Shown: piece by piece, positions 16,905 to 25,510 of the stretch
How the letters are laid out: each line of letters opens with the position of its first letter
How positions within the stretch are numbered: position 1 is the first letter of the stretch
Assembly (NCBI RefSeq): GCF_014837045.1
Contig: NZ_JACSPR010000009.1
Coordinates: 1 to 64,000, forward strand
Length of the DNA: 64,000 bases
Origin: Corynebacterium gallinarum
GTDB lineage: Bacteria > Actinomycetota > Actinomycetes > Mycobacteriales > Mycobacteriaceae
Direction of reading: 5' to 3'
Notes under the pieces: model-generated
Databases searched by the model: none
Told to the model about the DNA's origin: nothing
The model's input: the letters and a program-made list of their open reading frames with translations, nothing else
Made by a program: the position numbers and the translations under genes

Positions 16905-18122
16905 CTAGTTCTCCATTCGGTACTGGGCGATGATTGCCCGCGTGATGGCGACGACGTGCCAGGTAAGGCCGAGGCCGATGAGGATGAGGCCGGTTGAACG
17001 GGCGGGGCCCGTCACGTCGAGCAGAGTGAGAAGTCCGCCCAGGTTGATCAGCGTCAGGCGGGCCCCGCCAGCCCGGTCCGTGGCGGCGCGTGCCGTTCTC
17101 ACCTTTTCAGGACCACCACCGACCAGTGTCGGCAGCAGGTGGTGGAGCACCCCGGTGATCAGTTGCAGCAGGCCACCGCCCAGCAGTGCTGGGAGCAGCA
17201 GCAGGGTGCCGGCGCGCGGGTCCCCGCCGGTCATCAGGATCACGGCATCGGCGGCGGCCACAGCCAGCATCCACAGCAGCCCGGCGACCACGGAGACCGC
17301 GGCGGTTGTCCACGTTGAACCGGCAGAAAACAGCATGCCGATCACCGGCTGCACCACCAGCAGGGCGGCCAGCACCATCACCAGCTGCGTCAGCCCGGCC
17401 CAGGTGGGCTCACCGAACGAATGCAGGACCACAGCTACCGCCAGGGCCACGACGTGAACGGACAGGGCCCGGGTGCAGCGCTGTCGGGCGGTGTCCGAGA
17501 TCCGCGATCCGGCCAGGGTGGGCAGCAGCGTGACGACGGTGCCGATGACCGTCAGCCAGGCAAACCCCCACACCGTGGCCCGGGAATGCGCGGCGATGAG
17601 ATCGGAGTAGCTTCCGACCCGGGTGGCCAGGATGGCGAAGAGGATTGCGACGATGAGAAAACCCGCCGCCGCCAGGTAGAACGGGACGGTGACGGCGAAC
17701 TGGCCGGCCAGGGAGCCGCGCAGGCGCTTTACGACGACCGCGATCTGCCAGATGAGGGCGGTGATGACTGCGGTGGCGCTGGCGTCGGCAAGCGGGCCCC
17801 AGTCGTCACCGGCGCGGTCGATGAGCAGGCCGAGCATGGCGAGGTTGACGATCGCCACCCGCAGGCCCACGCCGCGGTAACCGACGGTGGCGGTGCGGGT
17901 GAGGGCTTCGGCGAAGTGCGTGGAGTAGACGAGAATCGCTGTGGTCAGCGCGCCGATGGTGAATGGGTGGATGACGTCCCACCAGGTCACGCCGAGCCCG
18001 AGGTGGTAACCGAGCGTCGCCGCGATGCCGACCACGAGCCAGAACGCGATGACCGCACCTGCGGTGGTGTGCCACCGACCCCGCGCGCGCAGCGACACAT
18101 CCGAGACGGCGAGGGTGCTCAT
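16905..18122 (-). CDS. Multi-spanning membrane protein of the nitrite-reduction operon
   Basis: This 405-residue integral membrane protein has about 11-12 hydrophobic helices and little soluble sequence. Histidines sit in or near helices in pairs, for example HPFTIGALTTAILVYSTHF, AAHSRATVW, HVVALAVAVVLHSFG and GVLHHLLPTLVGG, a pattern like heme-copper oxidase or NnrS-type membrane proteins that bind heme and copper. It overlaps the previous gene by four bases (ATGA) and is followed four bases later by nirK, so the three are co-translated. It could feed electrons to NirK or handle nitric oxide. I cannot assign a biochemical activity. The start ATG at 18122 sits at the overlap and leads straight into the first helices. 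Confidence 0.6.
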   Translation of the reverse strand: MSTLAVSDVSLRARGRWHTTAGAVIAFWLVVGIAATLGYHLGLGVTWWDVIHPFTIGALTTAILVYSTHFAEALTRTATVGYRGVGLRVAIVNLAMLGLLIDRAGDDWGPLADASATAVITALIWQIAVVVKRLRGSLAGQFAVTVPFYLAAAGFLIVAILFAILATRVGSYSDLIAAHSRATVWGFAWLTVIGTVVTLLPTLAGSRISDTARQRCTRALSVHVVALAVAVVLHSFGEPTWAGLTQLVMVLAALLVVQPVIGMLFSAGSTWTTAAVSVVAGLLWMLAVAAADAVILMTGGDPRAGTLLLLPALLGGGLLQLITGVLHHLLPTLVGGGPEKVRTARAATDRAGGARLTLINLGGLLTLLDVTGPARSTGLILIGLGLTWHVVAITRAIIAQYRMEN

Positions 18123-19258
18123 GCGGGAACCTTCTCAGTCTTGCGGGCTGCCCGCCGGCGTGCGTGGCGCACGGTAAGGGAGACGGACACAAGCAGGAAG
18201 ACGATCACCGCGGTGACGTTGATCAGGCCACCGGCCTGCCAGAGCGTGGTGTGGCTGCGGGCGTCGGCAAGCAGGCGCAGGGCGAGGCCGGCGTGCAGCA
18301 GCGCCACCGCAACGTACATCACCGGGTGGTACGGCAGCGTGTAGCGGATGACGGAGGTCAGGATGATCGGCGCATGCGCGAGGATCATCGAGATGACAAA
18401 CCCGAGGAAGACCGCGTGGACACCGGCGTCGAAGGCGAAGCCGGTCTCAGTGAAGCCGAACGCGACCCAGATGACACCGCCGACGATGAGCCAGAGGTAA
18501 CCCAGCAGCATGCACACCGCCGAGAATTGCGGCAGGCCCCGGGATCTGACCAGGTGGCGGGCGACGTCGACACGCACGGTAGCCACGGCGACGAGTACCA
18601 GCAGCACGCCCATGACGGCGAAACCGAGCTGGGCGGAGAAGCCGAAGAGCAGTGAGGAGGCGGTCAGTGCCAGGGTGAGTGCCGTGACGGTGGTTTCCGC
18701 CGCAACGCCTCCGAAGGAGATGCGTGCAAGTTCGAGTCGTTCACCGATGATGGTGGCCACCGCGAAGACGACGGCGAAGGGCATCGCGTAGGCGAAGGGC
18801 GCACCGAGAGCCCACACGAGCGCCGCGGCGACGCCACCGATGACCCCGGCAGCCTGGGTCAGCACCGCGAAGGAAGCCTGGCGACGGTGGACCTCGAGGT
18901 AGGTCGCGCCCAGGACCAGAAAACTGAGGGCGAAGAATACTCCGGGCACCAGTCGGGGCAGGCCCGACAGGGTGGTGACCACGCCGAGTGCGTGTGCCAG
19001 TGGCCCGAGCCACGCCCACCTGGTACGCACGGCGACGGCGCGCTCGATGCCGATCGCACCGCCGACGAACCCGAAGGCCATGAGCGGACCGTGGTCCTCG
19101 GCCAGGGAAGCGGCGGGACTGTCCAGCAGGTAGCCGAGCTTGACCGTGCCGGCGAACAGGCCGGTGACCACGGAGACGCCGGCGAAGACCAGGAAACCGA
19201 ATCGCAGCGCGAGTGGTGGGTTCCACGTCCATGGCTGGGGACGGTGGTGTATTTGCAC
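18119..19258 (-). CDS. NnrS-like membrane protein, first gene of the nitrite-reduction operon
   Basis: About 380 residues with 11-12 predicted helices. The most informative stretch is HAVFLGFVISMILAHAPIIL followed by YHPVMYVAVALLHAGLALRL, in which histidines line adjacent helices as in the NnrS family of nitric-oxide-response membrane proteins. I prefer the GTG at 19258. A promoter with -35 TTGGGG and -10 TACGAT separated by 17 bp ends seven bases before it, which suggests a leaderless transcript, common in corynebacteria. An in-frame TTG at 19294 overlaps that promoter. The gene is divergent from a DUF2249 protein. Role in nitrite or NO metabolism is inferred from the operon. Confidence 0.55.
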   Translation of the reverse strand: MQIHHRPQPWTWNPPLALRFGFLVFAGVSVVTGLFAGTVKLGYLLDSPAASLAEDHGPLMAFGFVGGAIGIERAVAVRTRWAWLGPLAHALGVVTTLSGLPRLVPGVFFALSFLVLGATYLEVHRRQASFAVLTQAAGVIGGVAAALVWALGAPFAYAMPFAVVFAVATIIGERLELARISFGGVAAETTVTALTLALTASSLLFGFSAQLGFAVMGVLLVLVAVATVRVDVARHLVRSRGLPQFSAVCMLLGYLWLIVGGVIWVAFGFTETGFAFDAGVHAVFLGFVISMILAHAPIILTSVIRYTLPYHPVMYVAVALLHAGLALRLLADARSHTTLWQAGGLINVTAVIVFLLVSVSLTVRHARRRAARKTEKVPA

Positions 19259-19265
19259 GGGTTTT

Positions 19266-19294
19266 ATCGTACTATTAAATTGTCCGTTCCCCAA
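19266..19294 (-). promoter_or_regulatory. Candidate promoter of the nitrite-reduction operon
   Basis: Read on the minus strand: TTGGGG (19289-19294), 17-bp spacer, TACGAT (19266-19271). Transcription would start at or next to the GTG at 19258. The AT-rich spacer contrasts with its surroundings. No clear FNR- or NsrR-type palindrome was recognised. Confidence 0.45.
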
Positions 19295-19342
19295 GTGTCA
19301 GGGCGGACTCCCCGATACCCGCCCCCAGACAGGATGTGCACG

Positions 19343-19603
19343 ATGCAGCTACCGATCTCCGCAGCTGGCCAGGCCGGCCAGGTCCCCACCCTCAACGCCT
19401 CTGAGATTCCGCACGCGGTGCGCCACGGTGCCATCCACGGAGCGCTCGGCACCCGCAACGTCGGCGAGGCCATGATCCTCATCGCCCCGCACAACCCGCT
19501 GCCACTACTCAGGGAGATTGAGGCCCGCGACGAGACCTTCGAACTGGAGTACCTCCAGGAGGGTCCGACCGACTGGCATATCAAGTTCACCCGCACGGCA
19601 TAG
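19343..19603 (+). CDS. DUF2249 domain protein
   Basis: This small soluble protein of 86 residues contains the DUF2249 fold, with NVGEAMILIAPHNPLPLL then REIEARDETFELEYLQEGP and a final WHIKFTR. DUF2249 domains often accompany nitrite, nitric-oxide and iron-sulfur repair genes and resemble the TusA/SirA fold; their function is unproven. The gene is divergent from the nirK operon and shares its control region. The ATG at 19343 has AGGA nine bases upstream; an ATG at 19334 would add three residues. Its stop is only 21 bp from the convergent penicillin-binding-protein stop, with no obvious terminator between. Confidence 0.75.
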   Translation: MQLPISAAGQAGQVPTLNASEIPHAVRHGAIHGALGTRNVGEAMILIAPHNPLPLLREIEARDETFELEYLQEGPTDWHIKFTRTA

Positions 19604-19624
19604 TAGCGTTCTGTCTACCGGGCC

Positions 19625-22033
19625 CTAGTTACCGAGCAACTGCCGGAGCGCATCGTTGATGGCGTTCACGCCATCCTGGACGGTGGGCGCCGGTGGGGTG
19701 GTGGGGCTTGTCGTCCGACGCGTGGGTGCGTCCTGCGTGGTGTCGGGGTTGGATGCCGGTGGCGGGGTCGGGCTGGAACCGTCGGAGATGTCGAGAATGA
19801 TGGTTCCACCGTCGACAAGCGTCCCGTTCTCCGGGCGCGCCGCGACCACCGTGCCGCGTGGTCGCCCGGTGGCTGACACCGACCGCGTGGTCACCCGGTA
19901 GCCCTCCGCCTCCGCCGCGCGCCTGGCGGCGGCTTCGCTCTGCCCGGTGAGCTCAGTGATGAAAGCCGCACTCGCCCCCAGCTGGAAGTCGGTGGAGTTA
20001 TCCGGGATGGTGCCCGCGACCGCAGCCGGAACATTGTTGGCGAGCTGGAACCAGGTCTGGGCGGGTTCGGTGCCACCGTAGAGGGTTCCGGAGCCACACT
20101 GGCGCACCGGTGCGCTGCACAGCGGGGTGGTGGTGGTGCCATCGTTGTAGATGTACGGCGCCGCGGCGAAGTTGTTGTTGAAACCCAGGAACGCGGAGGA
20201 CTGGTTGGACTCGGTGGTACCGGTCTTCGCCGCGATCGGCTTGGTCCAGCCGTACATGCTTGCAGCGCCGGCGGCGGTTCCCTCGGTAATGTCCTCGCTC
20301 ATGCCCACGGTGAGGGCCGCGGCATCCCGCTCATCCATCACGCGTTCGCATTCGGGACGGTCGATGTAAACCTCGCTGCCGTCACGGTCGTGGACCGAGA
20401 CAATCGGGTTCGGTGCGCACCACACGCCACCGGACGCCAGGGTCGCGGCGACATTGGACAGTTCCAGGGGATTCACGGGGGTGGGGCCCAAGGTGTAAGA
20501 GCCCAGGTTGGCGTTCTTCATGTAATCCGCGATGGAGGAGGTGCCGTCGAAGCTGCCCTCCTCGGTGTAGCTGCGCAGACCGAGCTTCACCGACAGATCC
20601 ACCACATTTTCCACACCGACCTGTTCGATCATCTGAATGAACGTGGTGTTGGGGGAGTAGGCAAGCGCCTCCTGCAGGGTCATCCGGGGCTTGTAGGTGC
20701 CGGCGTTTTCCACACAGTAGGTATTTGGCGGGCAGTTCTGCGCACCACCTGTTCCCAGACCCTTCGCCTCATAGCGGGTAGGCACATCCAGCATGGTGTC
20801 CAGGCCCATGCCCTGCTCAATGGCGGCTCCCGCGGTGAAGATCTTGAAGATGGAACCCGCGCCATTACCCACCCGGGAACTGGTCTGCGGCAGGATGGTC
20901 TCACCGGCCTCCAGGTCGAGCCCGTAGTTACGGGATGAAGCCATGGCCAGGATGTCACGCGAGTTGGAACCCGGTTCGATGACGTTGACCACCTCAGCCA
21001 CACCCGGGGTGGTGGGATCAGTGTGATTGACCACCGATGAGCGGGCGGCGTCCTGGACCACAGGGTCGAGGGTGAGCTGGATGGTGTAGGCATCCTTGTC
21101 CAGCATGTCCCGGGTGATGCCCTGCTCCGCGAGGTAGCTCAGGGCGTAATCGCAGAAGAAACCACGGTCACCCGCGCCGATGCACCCATTGGGTTCCCCC
21201 TGCGGGGTCTCCAGCACGCCCAATGGCTGCTGCTGGTAGTTCGCGGCATCCTCGCGGGTAATCGCACCGGTGTCCGCCATCGCCGACAACACGGTGTTGC
21301 GCCGCTCGAAGACACCATCATAGTTGGTGTACGGGTTCAGATATGAGGAGGACTGCACGATACCCGCGAGCATCGCCGACTGCGGAATGGTCAGCTCGGC
21401 GGCGGAAACACCGAAATAGGTGCGGGCGGCGGCCTCAACACCGTAGGCCCCGTTGCCGAACGGCACGATGTTGAGATACCGGGAGAGGATCTCATCCTTG
21501 CTCAACTTGTCATCCAGGTCCGAGGCCATCCGCATCTCACGCAGCTTGCGGGGGATGGAGGTCTCGATGGCGGCAGCCTGCTCGGCCTCATCATCGGCAT
21601 CAACCAGCAGGAGGAAGTTCTTCACATACTGCTGGTTGATGGTGGAGGCACCCTGTTCCACCCCGCCCGCGGCCAGGTTGGTGAGCATCGCACGACCGAA
21701 TCCCTGCAGGTCAACGCCATCGTGCTCATAGAACCGGCGGTCCTCGATGGAGACGATCGCGTCTTTCATCGGCTGGGAGATCTGATCCCCGGTCACCTCA
21801 AAACGCCGCTGCGAATAGAGGTAGGCCAGTGGCTCGCCGGTGGCATCGGTGATGGTGGTGACCCCGGGGCCACGTCCATCCTCCAGATCGGCGAGGTTGG
21901 ACTGCATCGTCTCATTGGTGCGCGCGAAGGCGACCCCGGTGATACTGGCGACGGGCACCAGCGCCAGGGCGCCGAGCAACCCCGCTGCCACCGTGGATGC
22001 CAGGAGTTTGGTCATGGACTTTGGGAAGGACAC
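19625..22033 (-). CDS. Class A penicillin-binding protein (glycosyltransferase and transpeptidase, PASTA tail)
   Basis: Bifunctional peptidoglycan synthase of about 802 residues. An N-terminal membrane helix is followed by the GT51 glycosyltransferase, with EDRRFYEHDGVD and STINQQYVKN motifs (about 90-140). The transpeptidase has the active-site SIFK (about residue 393), SPN in ALAYSPNTTF and KTGTTE (about 604). The C-terminus holds one PASTA domain (about 705-770) and a Pro/Thr-rich tail. It polymerises glycan strands and cross-links peptides outside the membrane. The start read here is a GTG at 22033; an ATG six codons later is possible. In C. glutamicum the equivalent gene sits beside whcA; here a copper module has come between. 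It is convergent with the DUF2249 gene. Confidence 0.9.
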   Translation of the reverse strand: MSFPKSMTKLLASTVAAGLLGALALVPVASITGVAFARTNETMQSNLADLEDGRGPGVTTITDATGEPLAYLYSQRRFEVTGDQISQPMKDAIVSIEDRRFYEHDGVDLQGFGRAMLTNLAAGGVEQGASTINQQYVKNFLLLVDADDEAEQAAAIETSIPRKLREMRMASDLDDKLSKDEILSRYLNIVPFGNGAYGVEAAARTYFGVSAAELTIPQSAMLAGIVQSSSYLNPYTNYDGVFERRNTVLSAMADTGAITREDAANYQQQPLGVLETPQGEPNGCIGAGDRGFFCDYALSYLAEQGITRDMLDKDAYTIQLTLDPVVQDAARSSVVNHTDPTTPGVAEVVNVIEPGSNSRDILAMASSRNYGLDLEAGETILPQTSSRVGNGAGSIFKIFTAGAAIEQGMGLDTMLDVPTRYEAKGLGTGGAQNCPPNTYCVENAGTYKPRMTLQEALAYSPNTTFIQMIEQVGVENVVDLSVKLGLRSYTEEGSFDGTSSIADYMKNANLGSYTLGPTPVNPLELSNVAATLASGGVWCAPNPIVSVHDRDGSEVYIDRPECERVMDERDAAALTVGMSEDITEGTAAGAASMYGWTKPIAAKTGTTESNQSSAFLGFNNNFAAAPYIYNDGTTTTPLCSAPVRQCGSGTLYGGTEPAQTWFQLANNVPAAVAGTIPDNSTDFQLGASAAFITELTGQSEAAARRAAEAEGYRVTTRSVSATGRPRGTVVAARPENGTLVDGGTIILDISDGSSPTPPPASNPDTTQDAPTRRTTSPTTPPAPTVQDGVNAINDALRQLLGN

Positions 22034-22192
22034 GGTAACAGCCTAGCTACTGAAGCCTGTTTCGTGAATCTGGCCAACCATGCTGTGGTTCGTGTTGTGG
22101 TCGCAACTGTGTGGTCGGTCAAGGCCGTCGTGATGCCAGCTGATCACACCGGGGCGCACCGCCCGTGCACGGGGCCTGGTGTGGTGGACCCG

Positions 22193-22804
22193 CTAGGTCA
22201 GGCGGAGATCGGTCACACAGGTTGCCCCGTCGTCGTTGGTGGAGAATGCGGTCGTGCCCGTCCGGTCCTGGTGGGTGATCTCGATCGTGCCGGTGGTCTC
22301 ATCTGGCAGCCAGAAACCGACGAAACCATTGTCGAAGGTGGTTGCCTGTTCATCCACCAGGACCTCCCCGGATGCCTCATCGGTGATGGTGACGTGGACC
22401 GGTTCATTACCCAGCTCACCCAGGCAGGTGGTCAGACTGTGGTAGAAGCAGTCATGCGTCTGGGTGGCATAGGGGGCGATGGACACATACGTCTGATTCT
22501 CCGGCAGGTCGAGCGTGATCTCCTGGCGATCATCACTCAGCAGCAGCTCGTAGGAGCGCACCGAGGCAATCAGACCGGTGGGGCGCTCAGCGACAGGCAG
22601 CGCGTCCAGGTGGTCGATGATCTGGGATGCATCCATGTCGGCAAGGCCATGGTCCGCGAGGAACTGATCCTGGGTGGCTGCTGCGCCGTTGGCAGCGGTG
22701 GTGTCTGTTGCGGTGGCGGGGTCCGGGTTGGCGTCCGGGTTCGTGGCCGAGCATCCGGCCAGGGTGAGGGAGAGGGTGGCGAGGATGATCGCGGTTCTTT
22801 TCAC
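22193..22804 (-). CDS. cueP: CueP-type copper-binding lipoprotein
   Basis: The 203-residue precursor starts at GTG 22804, eight bases after AAGGA. It has a lipoprotein signal (ILATLSLTLAGCS) with the lipidated Cys in the LAGC box. The mature part matches the CueP family: FLADHGLADMDA, SVRSYELLLSDD, then HDCFYHSLTTCLGEL and a late Cys in DGATCVTDLRLT, giving three conserved cysteines. CueP binds copper outside the membrane and protects against copper stress. The gene is divergent from a copper-type P-type ATPase, with a CsoR-type operator between them. A longer frame to 22930 has no signal peptide at its start and would cover the promoter, so it is rejected. Confidence 0.85.
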   Translation of the reverse strand: MKRTAIILATLSLTLAGCSATNPDANPDPATATDTTAANGAAATQDQFLADHGLADMDASQIIDHLDALPVAERPTGLIASVRSYELLLSDDRQEITLDLPENQTYVSIAPYATQTHDCFYHSLTTCLGELGNEPVHVTITDEASGEVLVDEQATTFDNGFVGFWLPDETTGTIEITHQDRTGTTAFSTNDDGATCVTDLRLT

Positions 22805-22966
22805 GTCAGGTTCCTTGGGTAGAGGGGGCGGGAGGGCATGGGGGTCGATGGAGGCCGATGGGGGCCGATTAGGGTCTTGGGGTCTTTTTCTAACACGCCC
22901 GGTCTCGGGGCCGGAAATGCTGAGCGGCACCTGGTGAGGGGGTCCGACTCCTCAAACCCTACCAAG

Positions 22967-22983
22967 ATACCCCCTAGGGGTAT
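22967..22983. promoter_or_regulatory. CsoR-type operator between cueP and the copper ATPase gene
   Basis: ATACCCC-CTA-GGGGTAT is a perfect 7-bp inverted repeat with a 3-bp centre. It has the G/C-tract form bound by CsoR-family repressors, which release DNA on binding Cu(I). Its position between divergent copper genes fits control of both. No CsoR gene was recognised in the window. Confidence 0.65.
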
Positions 22984-23035
22984 ACCATGGATAGGGAAGC
23001 CTGACCCGATCCGCCGGATCCGAAGGAGAGCTCTG

Positions 23036-23173
23036 ATGAACCGCCAGCCCCCGTTTACTGTGGCGGCTCCCCACCTGTGGCAATGGCGCGTCAAGAAAGG
23101 CACTGGAATGGCCTCATCGATTGGTCGATCACTGGCCACCACGTCACCCTCCCCGATCCGGGGTAAGCGATAA
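23036..23173 (+). CDS. Possible small protein or leader peptide before copB
   Basis: A 45-codon frame starts at ATG 23036, eight bases after a strong AAGGAG, and stops eight bases before the next gene. The product is basic, with the C-terminus SPIRGKR, and has no recognised domain or metal-binding cysteines. The good ribosome-binding site and its place between the operator and copB suggest it is translated, either as a small protein or as a leader. It has no membrane helix. Chance cannot be excluded for a frame this short. Confidence 0.4.
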   Translation: MNRQPPFTVAAPHLWQWRVKKGTGMASSIGRSLATTSPSPIRGKR

Positions 23174-23181
23174 GGAGAGTC

Positions 23182-25464
23182 ATGAATACCCACCAGCACC
23201 ACGGTGATCACCACGATAAGCACAGCGGACACGACCACCACCCTCACTCCGATACCCACGGTCAGGCCATGCCCGGCACCCCGCCGCATTCTGCCGTCGA
23301 TGAGGAACATCCACCACCGGGGGACCATCATCACCACGGCCACGATGATCACAGTGGTCACGGCAGCCACGATCATGCAGGCCATGACGGCCATGACGGC
23401 CATGGCGGTCACGACGGACACGAGCATCACAGCGCCGAGATGTTCAAAAGCAGGTTCTGGCTCAGTCTGATCCTCTCGATACCGGTCGTGTTCTTCAGTC
23501 CGATGGTTGCCCACCTGCTCGGTTACACCATCCCGGAGTTTCCCGGGGCGGGTTGGATCGCCCCCATTCTGGGCACCGTGGTCTTCATCTACGGTGGCGA
23601 CCCGTTCCTCCGGGGTGGTTGGGCTGAACTGAAGGCACGCCAACCCGGCATGATGCTGTTGATCTCCATGGCGATCACCGTGGCGTTTGTCGCCTCCTGG
23701 GTGACCACCCTCGGTATCGGCGGGTTTGATCTGGACTTCTGGTGGGAGCTGGTCTTGCTGGTGACCATCATGCTCTTGGGGCACTGGATGGAGATGCGTG
23801 CCCTGGGATCAGCGTCCTCCGCACTGGACGCCCTGGCGGCTCTCCTGCCCGATGAGGCGGAGAGAATCGTCGACGGCGCAGTCCACACGGTACCTCTCGC
23901 TGAGCTGGTCGAAGGCGATATCGTGCTGGTCCGGGCCGGAGCCCGGGTGCCTGCCGATGGCACCATCACCGACGGCGCAGCCGAATTCGACGAGGCCATG
24001 ATCACCGGCGAATCCCGCCCCGTATTCCGCGACACCGGTGAACATGTGGTCGCCGGTACCGTGGCCACCGACAACACCGTCCGGGTTCGCGTCGAGAAAA
24101 TCGGTGAGGATACCGCCCTGGCGGGAATCCAACGCATGGTGGCCGATGCGCAGTCTTCATCCTCCCGTGCTCAGGCGCTGGCGGATCGAGCAGCCGGGTG
24201 GTTGTTCTGGTTCGCACTGATCTCAGGAATCATCACCGCGATTGTCTGGACGATCATCGGCAGTCCGGATCAGGCCGTGGTGCGTACCGTGACCGTGTTG
24301 ATCATCGCCTGCCCGCATGCCCTCGGCCTGGCGATCCCACTCGTGATCGCCATCTCCACCGAACGCGCCGCCAGGTCCGGACTGCTGATCAAGGACCGTC
24401 TGGCACTCGAGCGCATGCGCACTGTTGATGTGGTCCTGTTCGACAAGACCGGAACCCTGACCGAGGGTGCGCACGCGGTCACTGATGTCGCCGCCACCGC
24501 GGGCGTGTCCACCGGGCAGTTGCTGGCCGTGGCCGCGGCCGCGGAAGCTGACAGTGAGCACCCCGTCGCCCGTGCGATCATCGCGGCCGCGGCGGAACAC
24601 CCCGAGGCATCGAAGCAGCACTTGCGCGGTAGCAACTTCACCGCCGCGACCGGCCGCGGGGTCAGGGCCACCGTCGAGGGCGTGGACGTATTCGTCGGCG
24701 GGCCGAACATGCTGCGCGAACTGGACCTGACGGCCCCGGCGGACATCATCGATGACACCGACCAGTGGGCCGGGCGCGGTGCCGGAGTCCTCCACGTCGT
24801 GCGTGATGGCCAGATCATCGGGGCCGTGGCGGTCGAGGACAAGGTGCGTCCCGAATCCCGTGCCACGGTGCGCGCTCTGCAGGACCGCGGGGTGAAGGTC
24901 GCCCTGATCACCGGTGATGCGCGCCAGGTCGCCGACGCGGTCGGTCGGGAGCTGGGTATCGACGAGGTCTTTGCCGAGGTCCTGCCGCAGGATAAGGACA
25001 CCAAGGTCCTCGAACTGCAGGAACGTGGGTTGAGTGTGGCGATGGTCGGTGACGGTGTCAATGACGCCCCCGCGCTGGCACGGGCGGAGGTCGGCATCGC
25101 CATCGGTGCAGGTACTGATGTCGCGATGGAGTCCGCGGGCGTGGTGCTGGCCAGCGACGATCCCCGTGCGGTGGTGTCCATGATCGAGCTGTCCCAGGCC
25201 AGTTACCGCAAGATGGTCCAGAACCTGGTGTGGGCGTCGGCCTACAACATCGTGGCGGTGCCCCTGGCCGCCGGTGTGCTCGCGCCCATCGGTTTCATCC
25301 TGCCGCCAGCGGTCGGCGCCATCCTGATGTCCCTGTCCACGGTCATCGTGGCGCTCAACGCCCAACTCCTGCGACGCATCGATCTCGACCCAGCCCGCCT
25401 GGCACCAACAAGTGCGGCAGGGGAGGAGGTGCCTGTTCAGAGCTCCGCCACCGCAACCCGCTGA
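23182..25464 (+). CDS. copB: CopB-like P1B-type ATPase (CPH motif), copper export
   Basis: The 760-residue metal pump begins with about 85 residues very rich in histidine, a likely metal-binding tail. Eight membrane helices follow. The transmembrane metal site has CPH (IIACPHALGLAIPLV, about residue 377), the CopB/P1B-3 signature, rather than CPC. Catalytic elements are the phosphorylated Asp in FDKTGTLTEG (about 420), TGES in the actuator, and MVGDGVNDAPAL in the hinge. It should use ATP to expel copper (or silver) across the cytoplasmic membrane. Translation starts at ATG 23182 behind AAGGAGAG. It follows the CsoR-type operator and precedes a YdhK-like lipoprotein gene, so the three form a copper-resistance unit with cueP. 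Confidence 0.9.
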   Translation: MNTHQHHGDHHDKHSGHDHHPHSDTHGQAMPGTPPHSAVDEEHPPPGDHHHHGHDDHSGHGSHDHAGHDGHDGHGGHDGHEHHSAEMFKSRFWLSLILSIPVVFFSPMVAHLLGYTIPEFPGAGWIAPILGTVVFIYGGDPFLRGGWAELKARQPGMMLLISMAITVAFVASWVTTLGIGGFDLDFWWELVLLVTIMLLGHWMEMRALGSASSALDALAALLPDEAERIVDGAVHTVPLAELVEGDIVLVRAGARVPADGTITDGAAEFDEAMITGESRPVFRDTGEHVVAGTVATDNTVRVRVEKIGEDTALAGIQRMVADAQSSSSRAQALADRAAGWLFWFALISGIITAIVWTIIGSPDQAVVRTVTVLIIACPHALGLAIPLVIAISTERAARSGLLIKDRLALERMRTVDVVLFDKTGTLTEGAHAVTDVAATAGVSTGQLLAVAAAAEADSEHPVARAIIAAAAEHPEASKQHLRGSNFTAATGRGVRATVEGVDVFVGGPNMLRELDLTAPADIIDDTDQWAGRGAGVLHVVRDGQIIGAVAVEDKVRPESRATVRALQDRGVKVALITGDARQVADAVGRELGIDEVFAEVLPQDKDTKVLELQERGLSVAMVGDGVNDAPALARAEVGIAIGAGTDVAMESAGVVLASDDPRAVVSMIELSQASYRKMVQNLVWASAYNIVAVPLAAGVLAPIGFILPPAVGAILMSLSTVIVALNAQLLRRIDLDPARLAPTSAAGEEVPVQSSATATR

Positions 25465-25510
25465 CCCCATTTATCTCTAAACCTGTCTTGTTTCCATGAA
25501 AGGACCCCTC

